From positions 1-43,991 of the forward strand of contig CAYZTR010000016.1 in NCBI GenBank assembly GCA_964481575.1: 43,991 nucleotides of DNA. The letters run 5' to 3'. The notes below the pieces were generated by a model. That model ran no database searches. It saw only the letters and a program-made list of their open reading frames with translations, and was not told the origin of the DNA. A program made the translations under genes and the position numbers. This document shows positions 16,186 to 24,783 of this stretch, piece by piece; position 1 is the stretch's first letter; each line of letters begins with the position of its first letter. The DNA comes from UQRS01 sp964481575 (GTDB lineage: Bacteria; Bacillota; Clostridia; Oscillospirales; Acutalibacteraceae).

Positions 16186-18144
16186 TCATTCCTCGGGCTC
16201 CAGAGATAAGGGGCGGTAGGTCTGCCCCTCGCCGATATAGCACCGACTGAAAATCTCGTAAAATTCCAGACGCAGCACCTGGATGGCCACCAACAGCCCC
16301 TCCAGTACCAGCACAAAAATGTTGCCGAAGATATACATAGCCAGGAATCCCACCGAACCGGGCGCCCCGCACATTTCTGCCAGCAATAGGAATACCTCCA
16401 TCATAACCGAGTGTACCATGACAAAGGCAGCTACGCGCAGAAAACTCAGGCTATTGGACATGTAACTCAGAATTACTTCAAAGAGCTCAAAGAAATTTTC
16501 GATGCAATACTCACCCCAACTTTCAGGCAGGGGATGGGCTTCCCTGGCCAGTAACTTGGAGAGAATGGGTTTAAAAAAGATCAGCACAAAGGGAACAATA
16601 CAGCCGGCAATCAGCAGCCTAGTGGGAATGCCGAAATTCCAGTTGACGACGATGCCCGATTGGAGAATCAGGGTCACTGCACTGGAAAAGAACAAAATAC
16701 CGCACAGGCCGTTATGACCGAACAAGGCCTCCCCCACCTTATGCTGTTTCAAACAGGAATAAATGTTGAGCACCATGGCCAACAGGATCAGAAGAATTCC
16801 GCCCAGCACCGAAAAGCCCAGCATACTGTTGGCGTTGTTCATGGTGCTGTAGGGCAAAGCCTGAATGCCCACAATATTGTGCCAGAAGGTCTCCAGCAGC
16901 GTTTCCCCGCCCGGCAGGGTAAATTCTCCGAAGCAGCTGCCAAACAGCAAACCGAAGATGCTGCCGCAGATACCGCAGGGGATCAGAATCCGGCCCACAG
17001 GATTATGCAGCTTCCGGTACATAAACCAACCGGCCAGAGAAAGAATCAGGCCCTGGCCCAGATCGGCAAACATGATGCCGTATAGCAGGGTGTAAGTGAT
17101 GGCCACCAAAATAGTGGGATCCATTTCATGATATCCTGGCGCACCGTACATTTTGACATAGTATTCATATGGCCGGAACAATCGGGGATTCCGGATTCTG
17201 GTGGGTGGGGTAAACCGTTTGGAATCCCGTTGGGGCTTTTCAGCGGAAACCTTGATCCCCTCCACCTGCTCCATCCGCCCGATAAACTCCCGCTCTCCGG
17301 CAGCAGGCACCCATCCTACCAGCAGAAAAGAATTGTTGTACTGGGCGGCGTATTTTCGCACCTCAAAAGCGGCATATCCGGTCTTTACCCCAGAATAGGT
17401 TTCGGCGCAAAGGCCGCTGTTTTCCGAAAAATAAGAGGCAATCTTTTTCTCATTCTCCGCCAACATCTGACGGGCCTTTTCCGCCTTCTCCCGCAGATAG
17501 TCCACCGCCTCATGGGGCGTCCCCACTGCTTCCGGAATCCGGATTCGTTCAAAGAACAGGGAGGCAAAAATCCGATCCACTTCCCGGGACTCATCCGCCG
17601 GGGTCAGATACATGCCCCAGTAATAAGCCTTGTCCTTGCTGCAGGGAAAGAACAGCACATAGGGATTGTCGGCATAATCCTTCATTTTTTCATACCCGTC
17701 CAGAGGCAAACGGCCAAACCGTACCCGGACGAATTTGGAGTCAAAGGCGTCCCGCAGGTTCAGATGGATTCCGCTGAAATGCTCCAGCTGATCTGCCTCC
17801 TGCAATGCGTTCTCCATGGTTTTCCGAAGCGTTTCGTTCTCCTGGCGCATGGATTTTACCTGAGCCTCCAGCGTTTCCACCGCCCCCTCCAACACAGTAG
17901 GGTCCGGCTTGCCCTGTAAAGGCACCAAAGGCGGCGGTGCATCGGCAAACAGCTCTTCCAACCGGCGCAGCAGATCTCCATATCGGTTTTCATCTGAAAT
18001 CCGATGGAAGCCGCCACCCAATCCCATGGCTTCCGCCGTCTCCTCCGGCTGAAAGCACCCAGCTTGCAGGCAGGCGATGGAAGCATCTTCCAGGGATTCC
18101 ATATTCCCGGCTATGGTGACCAGCTTCATCTTCTGTACCGACAT
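16186..18144 (-). CDS. ntpI: V-type ATPase subunit I (membrane stator)
   Basis: This 652-residue subunit (the V-ATPase a/I subunit) has a cytoplasmic N-terminal half with a coiled coil (about residues 85-120, ETLEAQVKSMRQENETLRK). A membrane half of about seven helices starts near residue 345 (YEMDPT-type region, GIMFADLGQGLIL). The MFADLGQG and late SLSFLRVAAFVMVHS segments are conserved in the family; the arginine in SFLRV is the ion-path residue. It begins one base after the subunit C gene and is followed by subunit K. Confidence 0.95.
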   Translation of the reverse strand: MSVQKMKLVTIAGNMESLEDASIACLQAGCFQPEETAEAMGLGGGFHRISDENRYGDLLRRLEELFADAPPPLVPLQGKPDPTVLEGAVETLEAQVKSMRQENETLRKTMENALQEADQLEHFSGIHLNLRDAFDSKFVRVRFGRLPLDGYEKMKDYADNPYVLFFPCSKDKAYYWGMYLTPADESREVDRIFASLFFERIRIPEAVGTPHEAVDYLREKAEKARQMLAENEKKIASYFSENSGLCAETYSGVKTGYAAFEVRKYAAQYNNSFLLVGWVPAAGEREFIGRMEQVEGIKVSAEKPQRDSKRFTPPTRIRNPRLFRPYEYYVKMYGAPGYHEMDPTILVAITYTLLYGIMFADLGQGLILSLAGWFMYRKLHNPVGRILIPCGICGSIFGLLFGSCFGEFTLPGGETLLETFWHNIVGIQALPYSTMNNANSMLGFSVLGGILLILLAMVLNIYSCLKQHKVGEALFGHNGLCGILFFSSAVTLILQSGIVVNWNFGIPTRLLIAGCIVPFVLIFFKPILSKLLAREAHPLPESWGEYCIENFFELFEVILSYMSNSLSFLRVAAFVMVHSVMMEVFLLLAEMCGAPGSVGFLAMYIFGNIFVLVLEGLLVAIQVLRLEFYEIFSRCYIGEGQTYRPLSLEPEE

Positions 18145-18145
18145 G

Positions 18146-19204
18146 TTATGAACCTCCTTCCTTTTCCAAAGGGATCAGCAACTGGCTGATCTCAGCGGAG
18201 GGGACTCCATAACGGATCCCCTCGATAATATTGGTCAAATTTTCCAGCTCATCCCGCAGAAACAGAATATAGCAAAGCATCACTACAGACGGGCGGGGAG
18301 ACAGGCGAATCCGGCTGACACACCGATCCGCCAAAACACAATCGGCAAAATGGTCAATATTCTCGGGGGCATACCGCCCTATGAACCTGCCATACCAGGT
18401 GGTTTTCAGCACATCCAATATGGCCTGTCCGTTTTCGGCCTCCAGCAGCTGCTGCAGGTGGGTCCGATTCAGATGGCACTGAACCCGTAGCATCTGGGCC
18501 CTTAAAATATCCGAACTCACCTGGTAATACTGCTTGGCCCGGTAAAGCCGACGAATATTCAGCAGCTCTCCCTGCAATTCAAGGATGGCGCGTAGTTCCT
18601 CTCCGGTAGCATCGGAAAATCCATCCTCCAGCATTTCAAAGGTATCGTGATACAAAACGTTGTCCAGGGTGGCCTCAATCATCAACAGATCCGGCACACC
18701 GGTGGGAGAAGCCGGGAAGCTGGAGAACACCTTCCCGTATTTCGTATCCCGCAGCACCTCCACCAGTTGCCAAAAGGTCTTGACCTGAAATAGCCTGGTA
18801 AAATCAATGGAGGACAGCTCCTGCAGCGTAGGGGAAAGAAGTTCCGGATAGCTTTCCGGATGCCCCGTCGCCAGTAGCCGGACAAAGTCAGTCAGGGCAT
18901 TGACCTCCGCCTGGGCAATCACATATTGAAAAAGATGATCCCCGATGGTCTTTTCAAACAGGCAAAGTTCCCGTGTTTCCAACAATATCGCCGACAGCAG
19001 CCATCGCTCCAGCTTATCCCGATGCAGGTCGGTCTCCCGCACAGAGGAAAGGGGCGCACCGTATCTTGTATTGCTTTTCAAATAGGCCAGCAGCTCTGAC
19101 AAACTGGACAGAGAAACCATATCTCTGTAATTCTTCTCGGTCAGGCGTTGGCCGAATTTACTGCGTGTTTTTGCCAAAATGGCATTGGAAGCCTTTCCGG
19201 ACAT
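18146..19204 (-). CDS. ntpC: V-type ATPase subunit C
   Basis: This 352-residue, all-helical subunit of the AC39/d type links the rotor ring to the central stalk. Typical features are the N-terminal NAILAKTRSKFGQRLTEKNY, the repeated three-part helical layout, and the CRVSRIRL-like C-terminal third. AAGGAG lies 11 nt before the ATG. Its stop is one base from the start of the subunit I gene. The call depends on the overall pattern and operon position. Confidence 0.88.
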   Translation of the reverse strand: MSGKASNAILAKTRSKFGQRLTEKNYRDMVSLSSLSELLAYLKSNTRYGAPLSSVRETDLHRDKLERWLLSAILLETRELCLFEKTIGDHLFQYVIAQAEVNALTDFVRLLATGHPESYPELLSPTLQELSSIDFTRLFQVKTFWQLVEVLRDTKYGKVFSSFPASPTGVPDLLMIEATLDNVLYHDTFEMLEDGFSDATGEELRAILELQGELLNIRRLYRAKQYYQVSSDILRAQMLRVQCHLNRTHLQQLLEAENGQAILDVLKTTWYGRFIGRYAPENIDHFADCVLADRCVSRIRLSPRPSVVMLCYILFLRDELENLTNIIEGIRYGVPSAEISQLLIPLEKEGGS

Positions 19205-19244
19205 AAACGGACCAACTCCTTCCCGGTCTGATCAAATGCAACTT

Positions 19245-19592
19245 TCAGCCGATGATCTGGCGGAAGATCTCCTCTGTCCACCGGTCTTTCCCGGCAGCAA
19301 ACCGGGCCTCCAGCTGTGCCAGCTTTTCCGCCTGGCGTTCTTCCTCCGCCCGAAGCTGGGTCTGGGCCTCCTTCTCGGCCGAAGCCCGCAAGGCTTCGAT
19401 CTCGCGTTGGGCTAACTCCTGGTATTTCTTCTGGATCCCGGTAGTTTTCTCGGCTATGATACTATCTGTCCGGGCTTTGGAGGCCTCTGCCGCATCGGTA
19501 ATCTCCCTAGCTTTGGCATCTGCCTCCAGGATTGCTGTGATGACCGATTCCAGCTCCTTGGGCGTTTCGGTGATAGTTTTTTGCTCTGCCAC
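19245..19592 (-). CDS. V-type ATPase subunit G/H-like peripheral stalk protein
   Basis: A 115-residue, almost wholly helical, charged protein with heptad-like Ala/Glu/Lys runs (AQREIEALRASAEKEAQTQ). It is the size and composition of the G/H (ATPase H) stalk subunit that pairs with subunit E. It starts with a GTG at 19592; AGGAGG lies 9 nt upstream. It is the first gene of the operon. Identification rests on coiled-coil pattern, size and position, since the family has little fixed sequence. Confidence 0.75.
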   Translation of the reverse strand: MAEQKTITETPKELESVITAILEADAKAREITDAAEASKARTDSIIAEKTTGIQKKYQELAQREIEALRASAEKEAQTQLRAEEERQAEKLAQLEARFAAGKDRWTEEIFRQIIG

Positions 19593-19653
19593 AATGCACC
19601 GCCTCCTTCTATAAAAATCACTGCATCTGGTAGTAGCTGCTAATCTTCCTATT

Positions 19654-19681
19654 ATTTTAGCACGTTTTCCTGAAATTACAA
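19654..19681 (-). promoter_or_regulatory. Probable sigma-A promoter of the V-ATPase operon
   Basis: TTGTAA (19681-19676), a 16-nt spacer and TAAAAT (19659-19654) lie on the minus strand, with a predicted start near 19647, about 55 nt before the first gene. It is the only good promoter candidate between the operon and the gene ending at 19727. Confidence 0.55.
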
Positions 19682-19726
19682 GTGGTTTTTCCGGCCATGT
19701 TTGTAAAATCTGCAAAAGTAGTCCCT

Positions 19727-20818
19727 CTATGCCAAAAGGAAGCCTTCCAATCGGGCCAGTAACGCTGGCAACGCCATGGCATCCAGTGCCGCATCATAGC
19801 AGCCTGCTGCTTCCTTCCGGGCGGCCTGAGCCAAGGCAAAGTATTCCCCCGCACCCACCACCAGCTGGTGTGCCAATCTCCGGTTAAACAGTAGCTTTTG
19901 CCGCACTGACCGCAGTGCAGCGGCATCCAGAAACCGGCGGGCGTGAATGGTGCGCTCGGCCGTATCTACCTGCATGCGCAGATTCGTCACCACAAAGGCA
20001 ATGCCCGCTTCCGGTAGCAGCAGTTGCTCCGGCTTCTCCTCCGGCAGCAGCGGACAATAGCAGGTAATGACCCGTTGCCCCGCTTCCAATGCCTCCTGCC
20101 GCAACACTTCCAGAAGCAGAGATGACGCTGCGCCAAACTCATCGGCAATGGGAATCACACGGGAACAAAGCTTTCCGGGCGTCGAACGGTAAAACATCGG
20201 CCCAGCCCCCGTCACACCTGATAAATACCACTGCTGTTCCCCGGCGCCGCTTCCTTTTGGAATCAGCCGTCTGGCCAGATCCCGTCCATACTGCCGGGTT
20301 CGCTCCTGCCGCAGGGCCCCGGCGCTAAGCTGTAGATTTTCCTCCAACAGGGTGGCGGCTGCCCGCAGATATACCGTTCCCCGATGCAGATTTTCCTCCA
20401 ATGCACAACCGGCTTCCTGCAACGTGGAAAATGTCTTCTCTAGCACGGCCGCATGCAGAAAAGAGCCAAAATCCAGCAAGCGTGTACAAAGGCCGGGATA
20501 TCGCCCGGGATATCCAACAACTCCTGCTGGGCAGCCCATTTCCCCATCCAGTACAGCCACCCGCAAATCCTCCACCAGCAAACCCGCCGCTAACTCCGGT
20601 TGGAGCAAATCAGACACCAGCGTCACCGAATGGCCGCCCTGCACCAAATCAGCCGCCAACGCCTTGACCAGTTGAGATTTTGCCGTCAGAGGACCGCCGG
20701 TCAGCAGCCAAAAACGCCAGCCCTCCCGGGCCTGCCCAATTGTATGTAACAACGCAGTCGCTCCGTGCTTTCCCCGTCCTTCCAAAAAGCATAAGGGTAA
20801 ATCGTGCAATGTTTGCAT
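19727..20818 (-). CDS. PRK06851-like protein with degenerate P-loops
   Basis: The 363-residue protein follows the pattern of a two-half P-loop family found in Clostridia (known to me as PRK06851), function unknown. Matching blocks include VEDLRVAVLDGEMGCPAG near residue 83 and a repeat of it, CYCPLLPEEKPEQLLLPEAG, near residue 265. The first Walker A reads GGPLTAKS (41-48); it keeps Lys47 but lacks the glycines of GGPGTGKS. The second (near IADEFGAASSLLLEVL) lacks the lysine. It may bind nucleotide weakly or not at all. It is monocistronic or follows the membrane-anchored gene upstream. The family assignment is from memory of motif order, not from a search. Confidence 0.65.
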   Translation of the reverse strand: MQTLHDLPLCFLEGRGKHGATALLHTIGQAREGWRFWLLTGGPLTAKSQLVKALAADLVQGGHSVTLVSDLLQPELAAGLLVEDLRVAVLDGEMGCPAGVVGYPGRYPGLCTRLLDFGSFLHAAVLEKTFSTLQEAGCALEENLHRGTVYLRAAATLLEENLQLSAGALRQERTRQYGRDLARRLIPKGSGAGEQQWYLSGVTGAGPMFYRSTPGKLCSRVIPIADEFGAASSLLLEVLRQEALEAGQRVITCYCPLLPEEKPEQLLLPEAGIAFVVTNLRMQVDTAERTIHARRFLDAAALRSVRQKLLFNRRLAHQLVVGAGEYFALAQAARKEAAGCYDAALDAMALPALLARLEGFLLA

Positions 20819-20877
20819 ACCGCCACCTCCTATGCTGCCATTCTATGCAGGCTGGCAAAAAAGGGTGCAGAAGAATA

Positions 20878-20908
20878 CCCACTGCAACAGGACTTGCCTG
20901 TGCAGTGG
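20878..20908 (-). terminator. Hairpin between two minus-strand genes
   Basis: CCCACTGC/GCAGTGGG continues, past a bulged A, into ACAGG/CCTGT, giving a 13-bp stem. It starts 14 bp after the stop of the gene ending at 20922. The T run on the minus strand comes about 13 nt after the stem, so termination may be inefficient. Confidence 0.5.
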
Positions 20909-20921
20909 GTAATACAACCGG

Positions 20922-21590
20922 TCAGGATTCTTTCCCAGGGGGTTCTGAAGCAGACTGGCCGTCGGTGATACCGTAGGCCGTCATCAGCTGTTGGATCAGT
21001 GCCTGCCCCTGCCGGCAGGCTTCCTCGGCTTCGGCCTCTCCCTGGAAGCCCGTGCCCACAGTTTCCCGCAGGCAAAGGTAGTAATGGGCCGGCAGAAGAT
21101 TCCCGGCCAGTTCCTGTACCGCCCCGGCAAAGGGCGTATTCTCCAAGGCAAGGGCATGTCCCTCTTTGGCGTCAAAGCCGGGTACCGCAGCAAACAGACC
21201 GGTATCCTCCACGGAAGCATAACAGGTCTCATCCAGCAGGAAAAGTGCCGAGGACTGGGTGGCCAAACGGGCCTGGAATTTTCCGATCTGACCCAACCGG
21301 ACAGTGGAAACCGCATCGGCAGAATAGGTGCAGTTGATTATCTCCACCCGCACCTGGCCGTCTCCGTTGAGATCCTGGCCGTGTTGCTCCAGCTGCGCCG
21401 CCATCAGGTCGGCTACCTCCTCCGGCACCGGCCGAGCCATGTACAGCGTTACCTCATAATCATAGTCTGGCTGACTGGCACATTGGCTGATTAACACTGC
21501 CAGTATCACAGCACACGCCACAACCAGAATTAGCGGGATTTTATAGTAATACCAAAAATCCTTCAGGCCGAATTTTGATTTTTCCGCCAT
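20922..21590 (-). CDS. Single-pass membrane protein, unknown function
   Basis: The 222-residue protein has a short cytoplasmic tail ending KDFWYYYK, one membrane helix (IPLILVVACAVILAVLIS), and an extracytoplasmic domain of about 180 residues. The tail-helix arrangement and the following CASQPDYDYEVTLYMARPVP are seen in small anchored proteins of Clostridia without assigned function. A DLNGDGQVRVEI stretch looks like a calcium loop but stands alone. I use the ATG at 21590, after GGAGGAG. The greA terminator lies just upstream, so expression may depend on read-through. Confidence 0.65.
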   Translation of the reverse strand: MAEKSKFGLKDFWYYYKIPLILVVACAVILAVLISQCASQPDYDYEVTLYMARPVPEEVADLMAAQLEQHGQDLNGDGQVRVEIINCTYSADAVSTVRLGQIGKFQARLATQSSALFLLDETCYASVEDTGLFAAVPGFDAKEGHALALENTPFAGAVQELAGNLLPAHYYLCLRETVGTGFQGEAEAEEACRQGQALIQQLMTAYGITDGQSASEPPGKES

Positions 21591-21606
21591 GGGAAACTCC
21601 TCCTGC

Positions 21607-21636
21607 AAAAAAAGCGGGCAGGGAATCCCCCGCCCG
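21607..21636 (-). terminator. Rho-independent terminator of greA
   Basis: CGGGC and GGG pair with CCC and GCCCG across a short loop, followed on the minus strand by a seven-T run (21613-21607). The tail ends just before the ribosome binding site of the next gene. Confidence 0.8.
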
Positions 21637-21647
21637 AACAGAACAAT

Positions 21648-22118
21648 TTACTGTAAAATCTCCAGGATCCGAATCTTAATATCACCCTGGGGTGCTTCGG
21701 CCACTACCGTTTCCCCGGCCACATGACCCAATAGCGCCATACCAATGGGAGATTCATCGGAAATGCGCCCTTCCAAAGGATCAGCCTCAGCAGAACCGAC
21801 CACCTGATAGACATCCTCTTCTTCATAGGTTTCGTCGTAAATCTTCACCTTGGTACCAATACCGATTTTGCTGGCGTCGCCGGATTCCTCCACCATTTTG
21901 GCGTTCTTCAGCATCGCCTCCAGATCAGCGATCCGAGCCTCCACCTTGGCCTGCTCATTTTTGGCTTCATCATATTCACTGTTTTCCGAAAGATCCCCAA
22001 AGGAACGGGCGATCTTGATCTTCTCTGCAATTTCAGGCCGTTTGACCGATTTCAGCTCCTCCAGCTCTTCCTCAATCTTTTTCCGACCGTCAGCGGTAAG
22101 AATTACTTCTCTTGCCAT
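21648..22118 (-). CDS. greA: Transcription elongation factor GreA
   Basis: GreA enters the secondary channel of RNA polymerase and stimulates cleavage of backtracked RNA. The 156-residue product has the N-terminal coiled coil with the acidic tip ARSFGDLSENSEYDEAKNEQ and the C-terminal FKBP-like domain with YQVVGSAEADPLEGRISDES and SPIGMALLGH. Length and motifs are fully typical. A perfect consensus promoter lies upstream and a terminator directly downstream, so it is probably its own transcription unit. Confidence 0.97.
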   Translation of the reverse strand: MAREVILTADGRKKIEEELEELKSVKRPEIAEKIKIARSFGDLSENSEYDEAKNEQAKVEARIADLEAMLKNAKMVEESGDASKIGIGTKVKIYDETYEEEDVYQVVGSAEADPLEGRISDESPIGMALLGHVAGETVVAEAPQGDIKIRILEILQ

Positions 22119-22175
22119 TCATGTTCCGTCCTTTCTATGATACAGCAGAATTGCCACAACCGCATAATATCTATT

Positions 22176-22204
22176 ATTATAGTGAGTTTGCCCCGGCCTG
22201 TCAA
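22176..22204 (-). promoter_or_regulatory. Consensus sigma-A promoter of greA
   Basis: TTGACA (22204-22199), 17 nt, TATAAT (22181-22176) on the minus strand is a perfect match. The predicted start near 22169 is about 50 nt before the greA ATG. The -35 box begins 14 bp after the stop of the upstream gene. Confidence 0.85.
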
Positions 22205-22217
22205 GTAAATTCACGGA

Positions 22218-23018
22218 TTATTTACCAATTCCGGACAGTTCTCCGGCCAGTGCCTGGATAGAACGCTCTCCGCCGTTTTTGGAAAAAGCCACCACTTTGG
22301 CGCCGCAGCCGCCGGATATTTCACAGCCCTCCGTCAGGGCGCCTGCAAACTCCAACCGCCTGATTCCCGGCGGCTGGAGGGCCGCATAGGGCTTGGGCAG
22401 TTCCACGCACCGGTCAGATAAGCACCAGACGCCGGGAGCAGGCGGGCCAAATACCGGAACAGATGGCGGAAGGGCTTCCCCGCCGGTGCCGTTGGGCGCC
22501 AAAATCATGTCTGCCCGTTCCAGAGCCTGATTACGCCAAGTCACCAGGGGCGCAGTCCCATACTCCGCCCCGGCGCGTTCACACAGTGCCCGGTACCGCT
22601 CAGGGTAAAGGGTCAGAACCCGCACCTGTCCCACCCGGGGCAACAAAATTTCAGCCAGCTTGACATACCGACCACCCCGGTCGATTAACACCAGATTGTC
22701 AGGCGGCTGTTCCATCCGCTCCAGCAGCTGCAAAAAGCCGGCTAAAAGCAGTCTCTGCCGAAATCCATCAGCCCGGTAACGAGGCAGCTCTGGCCGGACC
22801 GGCACCGGAATTTCCCGGGGCACCAGCAGTCTGGCTCCATAGGTCTGGCAAAATTGCGCCACCCCCCGCCAGGCCACCCGGCCGCTTTGCTCAATGACCG
22901 GCAAATGGTAAAATCCACCTGTTTCCACAGACTGAAACACCGGATGAACCCGGCCGCACCATCGCATCCACTTTTTAATCCGGGCCACTTCCTTGACCGG
23001 TGTCAATATGGCTATCAT
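22218..23018 (-). CDS. Conserved-looking protein of unknown function
   Basis: A 266-residue, probably cytoplasmic protein that I do not recognise. Its middle resembles a Rossmann fold: a strand-turn (NLVLIDRGGRYVKLAEILL), a second strand (VRVLTLYPERYRALCERAG) and a third with a glycine turn (ADMILAPNGTGG). The C-terminus has a Cys pair in TEGCEISGGCGAKVVAF. The N-terminal IAILTPVKEVARIKKW also looks like a strand-helix unit. I prefer the ATG at 23018 after AAGGGGGCGAGG; the frame extends to 23072. It stands alone between greA and the M20 gene, so context gives no clue. Confidence 0.6.
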   Translation of the reverse strand: MIAILTPVKEVARIKKWMRWCGRVHPVFQSVETGGFYHLPVIEQSGRVAWRGVAQFCQTYGARLLVPREIPVPVRPELPRYRADGFRQRLLLAGFLQLLERMEQPPDNLVLIDRGGRYVKLAEILLPRVGQVRVLTLYPERYRALCERAGAEYGTAPLVTWRNQALERADMILAPNGTGGEALPPSVPVFGPPAPGVWCLSDRCVELPKPYAALQPPGIRRLEFAGALTEGCEISGGCGAKVVAFSKNGGERSIQALAGELSGIGK

Positions 23019-23358
23019 GTCCTCGCCCCCTTGCATCACTGCCGCCCGCATCCAACCGGGCAGCTGTTTCATCTTATGAAAGCATCGGACAAGATATGCC
23101 GATCCCCGTGCCGCCTTCTGGGGTACAGTTATGAGTATGATACTACTGCAAAAAACGCCGCTTCCCGCTCAAGCCCCGGAACAGCCGGCACACCAAAGCT
23201 ACAGGTACTTCCCCACAAAAAAACTCCCGCTTGTGGGAACGATACGGTTTCCACAGAACGGGAGGATTTTTGGGGAATGCTTTTTTGTAGAAATTCTTTT
23301 TCACAGCAATCTTTTCCGGAGAATATACACGGTGGTTCCACCATGCACAATACCTGCC
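23019..23358. other. Intergenic stretch, terminator only
   Basis: Apart from the terminator at 23217-23264, no gene, RNA or convincing promoter was recognised here. Short frames on both strands lack ribosome binding sites and family resemblance. Confidence 0.5.
23217..23264 (-). terminator. Terminator of the amino-acid transport/peptidase operon
   Basis: CTCCCG (23224-23229) pairs with CGGGAG (23259-23264), and the inner TTGTGGGAA pairs approximately with TTTCCACAG. On the minus strand a seven-T run (23223-23217) follows directly. It lies 95 bp beyond the last stop codon of the operon. Confidence 0.8.
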
Positions 23359-24783
23359 CTAGGCAAGGGCGGCCCGATCCAGACGATACAATGCCATAAA
23401 ATACACCTTAATGGCCGTTGTCAACTGGGAAATCTGTACGGCTTCATCCGGCGCATGGGCATAGCCGAACCGCACCGTAGAAATTTCATGCGGCGCTTCA
23501 CAGGGGCCAAAAGGCACTGCATTCTTCAAATGCCTGGCATGGGTGATACCGCCCATGACATACGGCTGCGCCGTGGGAGAAACATAATCATGACAGGTTT
23601 CCAGCAAAATACGAATCCCCGGTTCCTCTACCGAATGATAGTATGGAGGATCATTGGTCATCTTCTCCAACGTAAAACCGCTTTGCGCACCGGCGATGGC
23701 GGCAGCCAGGCAGGCTGCCGTTTTTTCCGGATCCCGCCGATCCGCATAACGAATATCCAGCTTGGCCTGCAAAACCCCATTGGTCAAACGAACATAGCCG
23801 CAGATATGGGTGGTTTCGCCCAGCAAATCATCCCGATAAACAATATGCAGCGCCTGGCCTGTATGGTCAGCCAGCAGATCCGCCAGATAGCGCACCGGGT
23901 GGACCGCACTGCCTTCCAACAGATTCGCCCGGGTCAAAAGATCTGCCAGTTTATAAACGGCATTGACAGTATTTTCCGGGAAAGCGGCATGGCCGGCTTT
24001 GCCCTCGGTGGAAATGCAAAGTCCTTCAGGACGCGCTTCCGCCGTATAATCAGAAAAAGCAGCCAGCTTTTCCCGCATTTTTTCTACATCACCGGAAACC
24101 ACAGCATAGGCCCTGTCCGGCACAGAATTGGAGGCAACGCCGGCATGAAATTCCAGCAAATTGCTGTGATGGACATCTGCTGCCAGTTCTGCCGTAATAA
24201 TGCCTTTTTCCCCCTGACACAAGGCCCAGCCACCGTCGCAAACAATGGTGAAATCAGGCGTGGTATGGGTGGCCTTATAATGCCGGACATCCTCCATACC
24301 GGATTCCTCATTGCCGCCGAAGATCATACGCAGCGTATGCCGGAAGGGAATCCCCAGATCCCGGCACATCCGCAGCACATACATACCGGCCAGTCCCGGC
24401 CCTTTATTGTCCAGCGTACCGCGTCCAATGATATGTTCTTCCCGCACCACCGGATCAAAGGGGGAAAACTTCCAGCCTTCCCCTTCCGGCACAGTGTCAA
24501 TATGTCCCAGGATTGCCAGTTCCTTCTCCGTTTCTCCCGGCAAAATAGCGCTTACGGTATAATATCCGTCATTTTCCGTTTGCAGACCGTAACCTTCTGC
24601 CAACTGCAGTGCCCGATCCATTGCGTTTTTCACAGGCAGGCCAAAAGGAGATTCCGGGGTTGGCGCGCTACGGGTGCTGGGAATTCGCACCAGGGATATC
24701 ACATCCCGCACCAATTCCTCTCGATGAGCAGTGATCCATTGATCCACCACAGCTTCCAGCTGCTGCTCCCGGGCGTCGATCAT
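23359..24783 (-). CDS. M20-family dipeptidase (PepV-like)
   Basis: This 474-residue zinc metallopeptidase has the M20 ligand set: GHIDTVPEGEGWKFSPF (first His and Asp), GRGTLDNKGPGLAG (bridging Asp), FGGNEESGMED (catalytic and ligand Glu), a CDGGW Asp and the late GGITHARHL His. The long lid insertion and KFSPFDPVV...IGRGTLDNKGP wording point to the PepV/Sapep dipeptidase branch. It lacks the wording of the carbamoyl-amino-acid hydrolase branch. Its ATG overlaps the stop of the ATC-hydrolase-like gene by 4 bp (ATGA), so the two are translationally coupled. It is the last gene of the operon. It probably frees amino acids from an imported dipeptide or conjugate. Confidence 0.9.
   Translation of the reverse strand: MIDAREQQLEAVVDQWITAHREELVRDVISLVRIPSTRSAPTPESPFGLPVKNAMDRALQLAEGYGLQTENDGYYTVSAILPGETEKELAILGHIDTVPEGEGWKFSPFDPVVREEHIIGRGTLDNKGPGLAGMYVLRMCRDLGIPFRHTLRMIFGGNEESGMEDVRHYKATHTTPDFTIVCDGGWALCQGEKGIITAELAADVHHSNLLEFHAGVASNSVPDRAYAVVSGDVEKMREKLAAFSDYTAEARPEGLCISTEGKAGHAAFPENTVNAVYKLADLLTRANLLEGSAVHPVRYLADLLADHTGQALHIVYRDDLLGETTHICGYVRLTNGVLQAKLDIRYADRRDPEKTAACLAAAIAGAQSGFTLEKMTNDPPYYHSVEEPGIRILLETCHDYVSPTAQPYVMGGITHARHLKNAVPFGPCEAPHEISTVRFGYAHAPDEAVQISQLTTAIKVYFMALYRLDRAALA

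Noticed and set aside
23359..24783. M20 gene as the N-carbamoyl-cysteine hydrolase (AtcC) partner of ATC hydrolase
   Set aside because: The motif wording and length fit the PepV dipeptidase branch, not the carbamoylase branch, so the classical Pseudomonas ATC pathway cannot be claimed.
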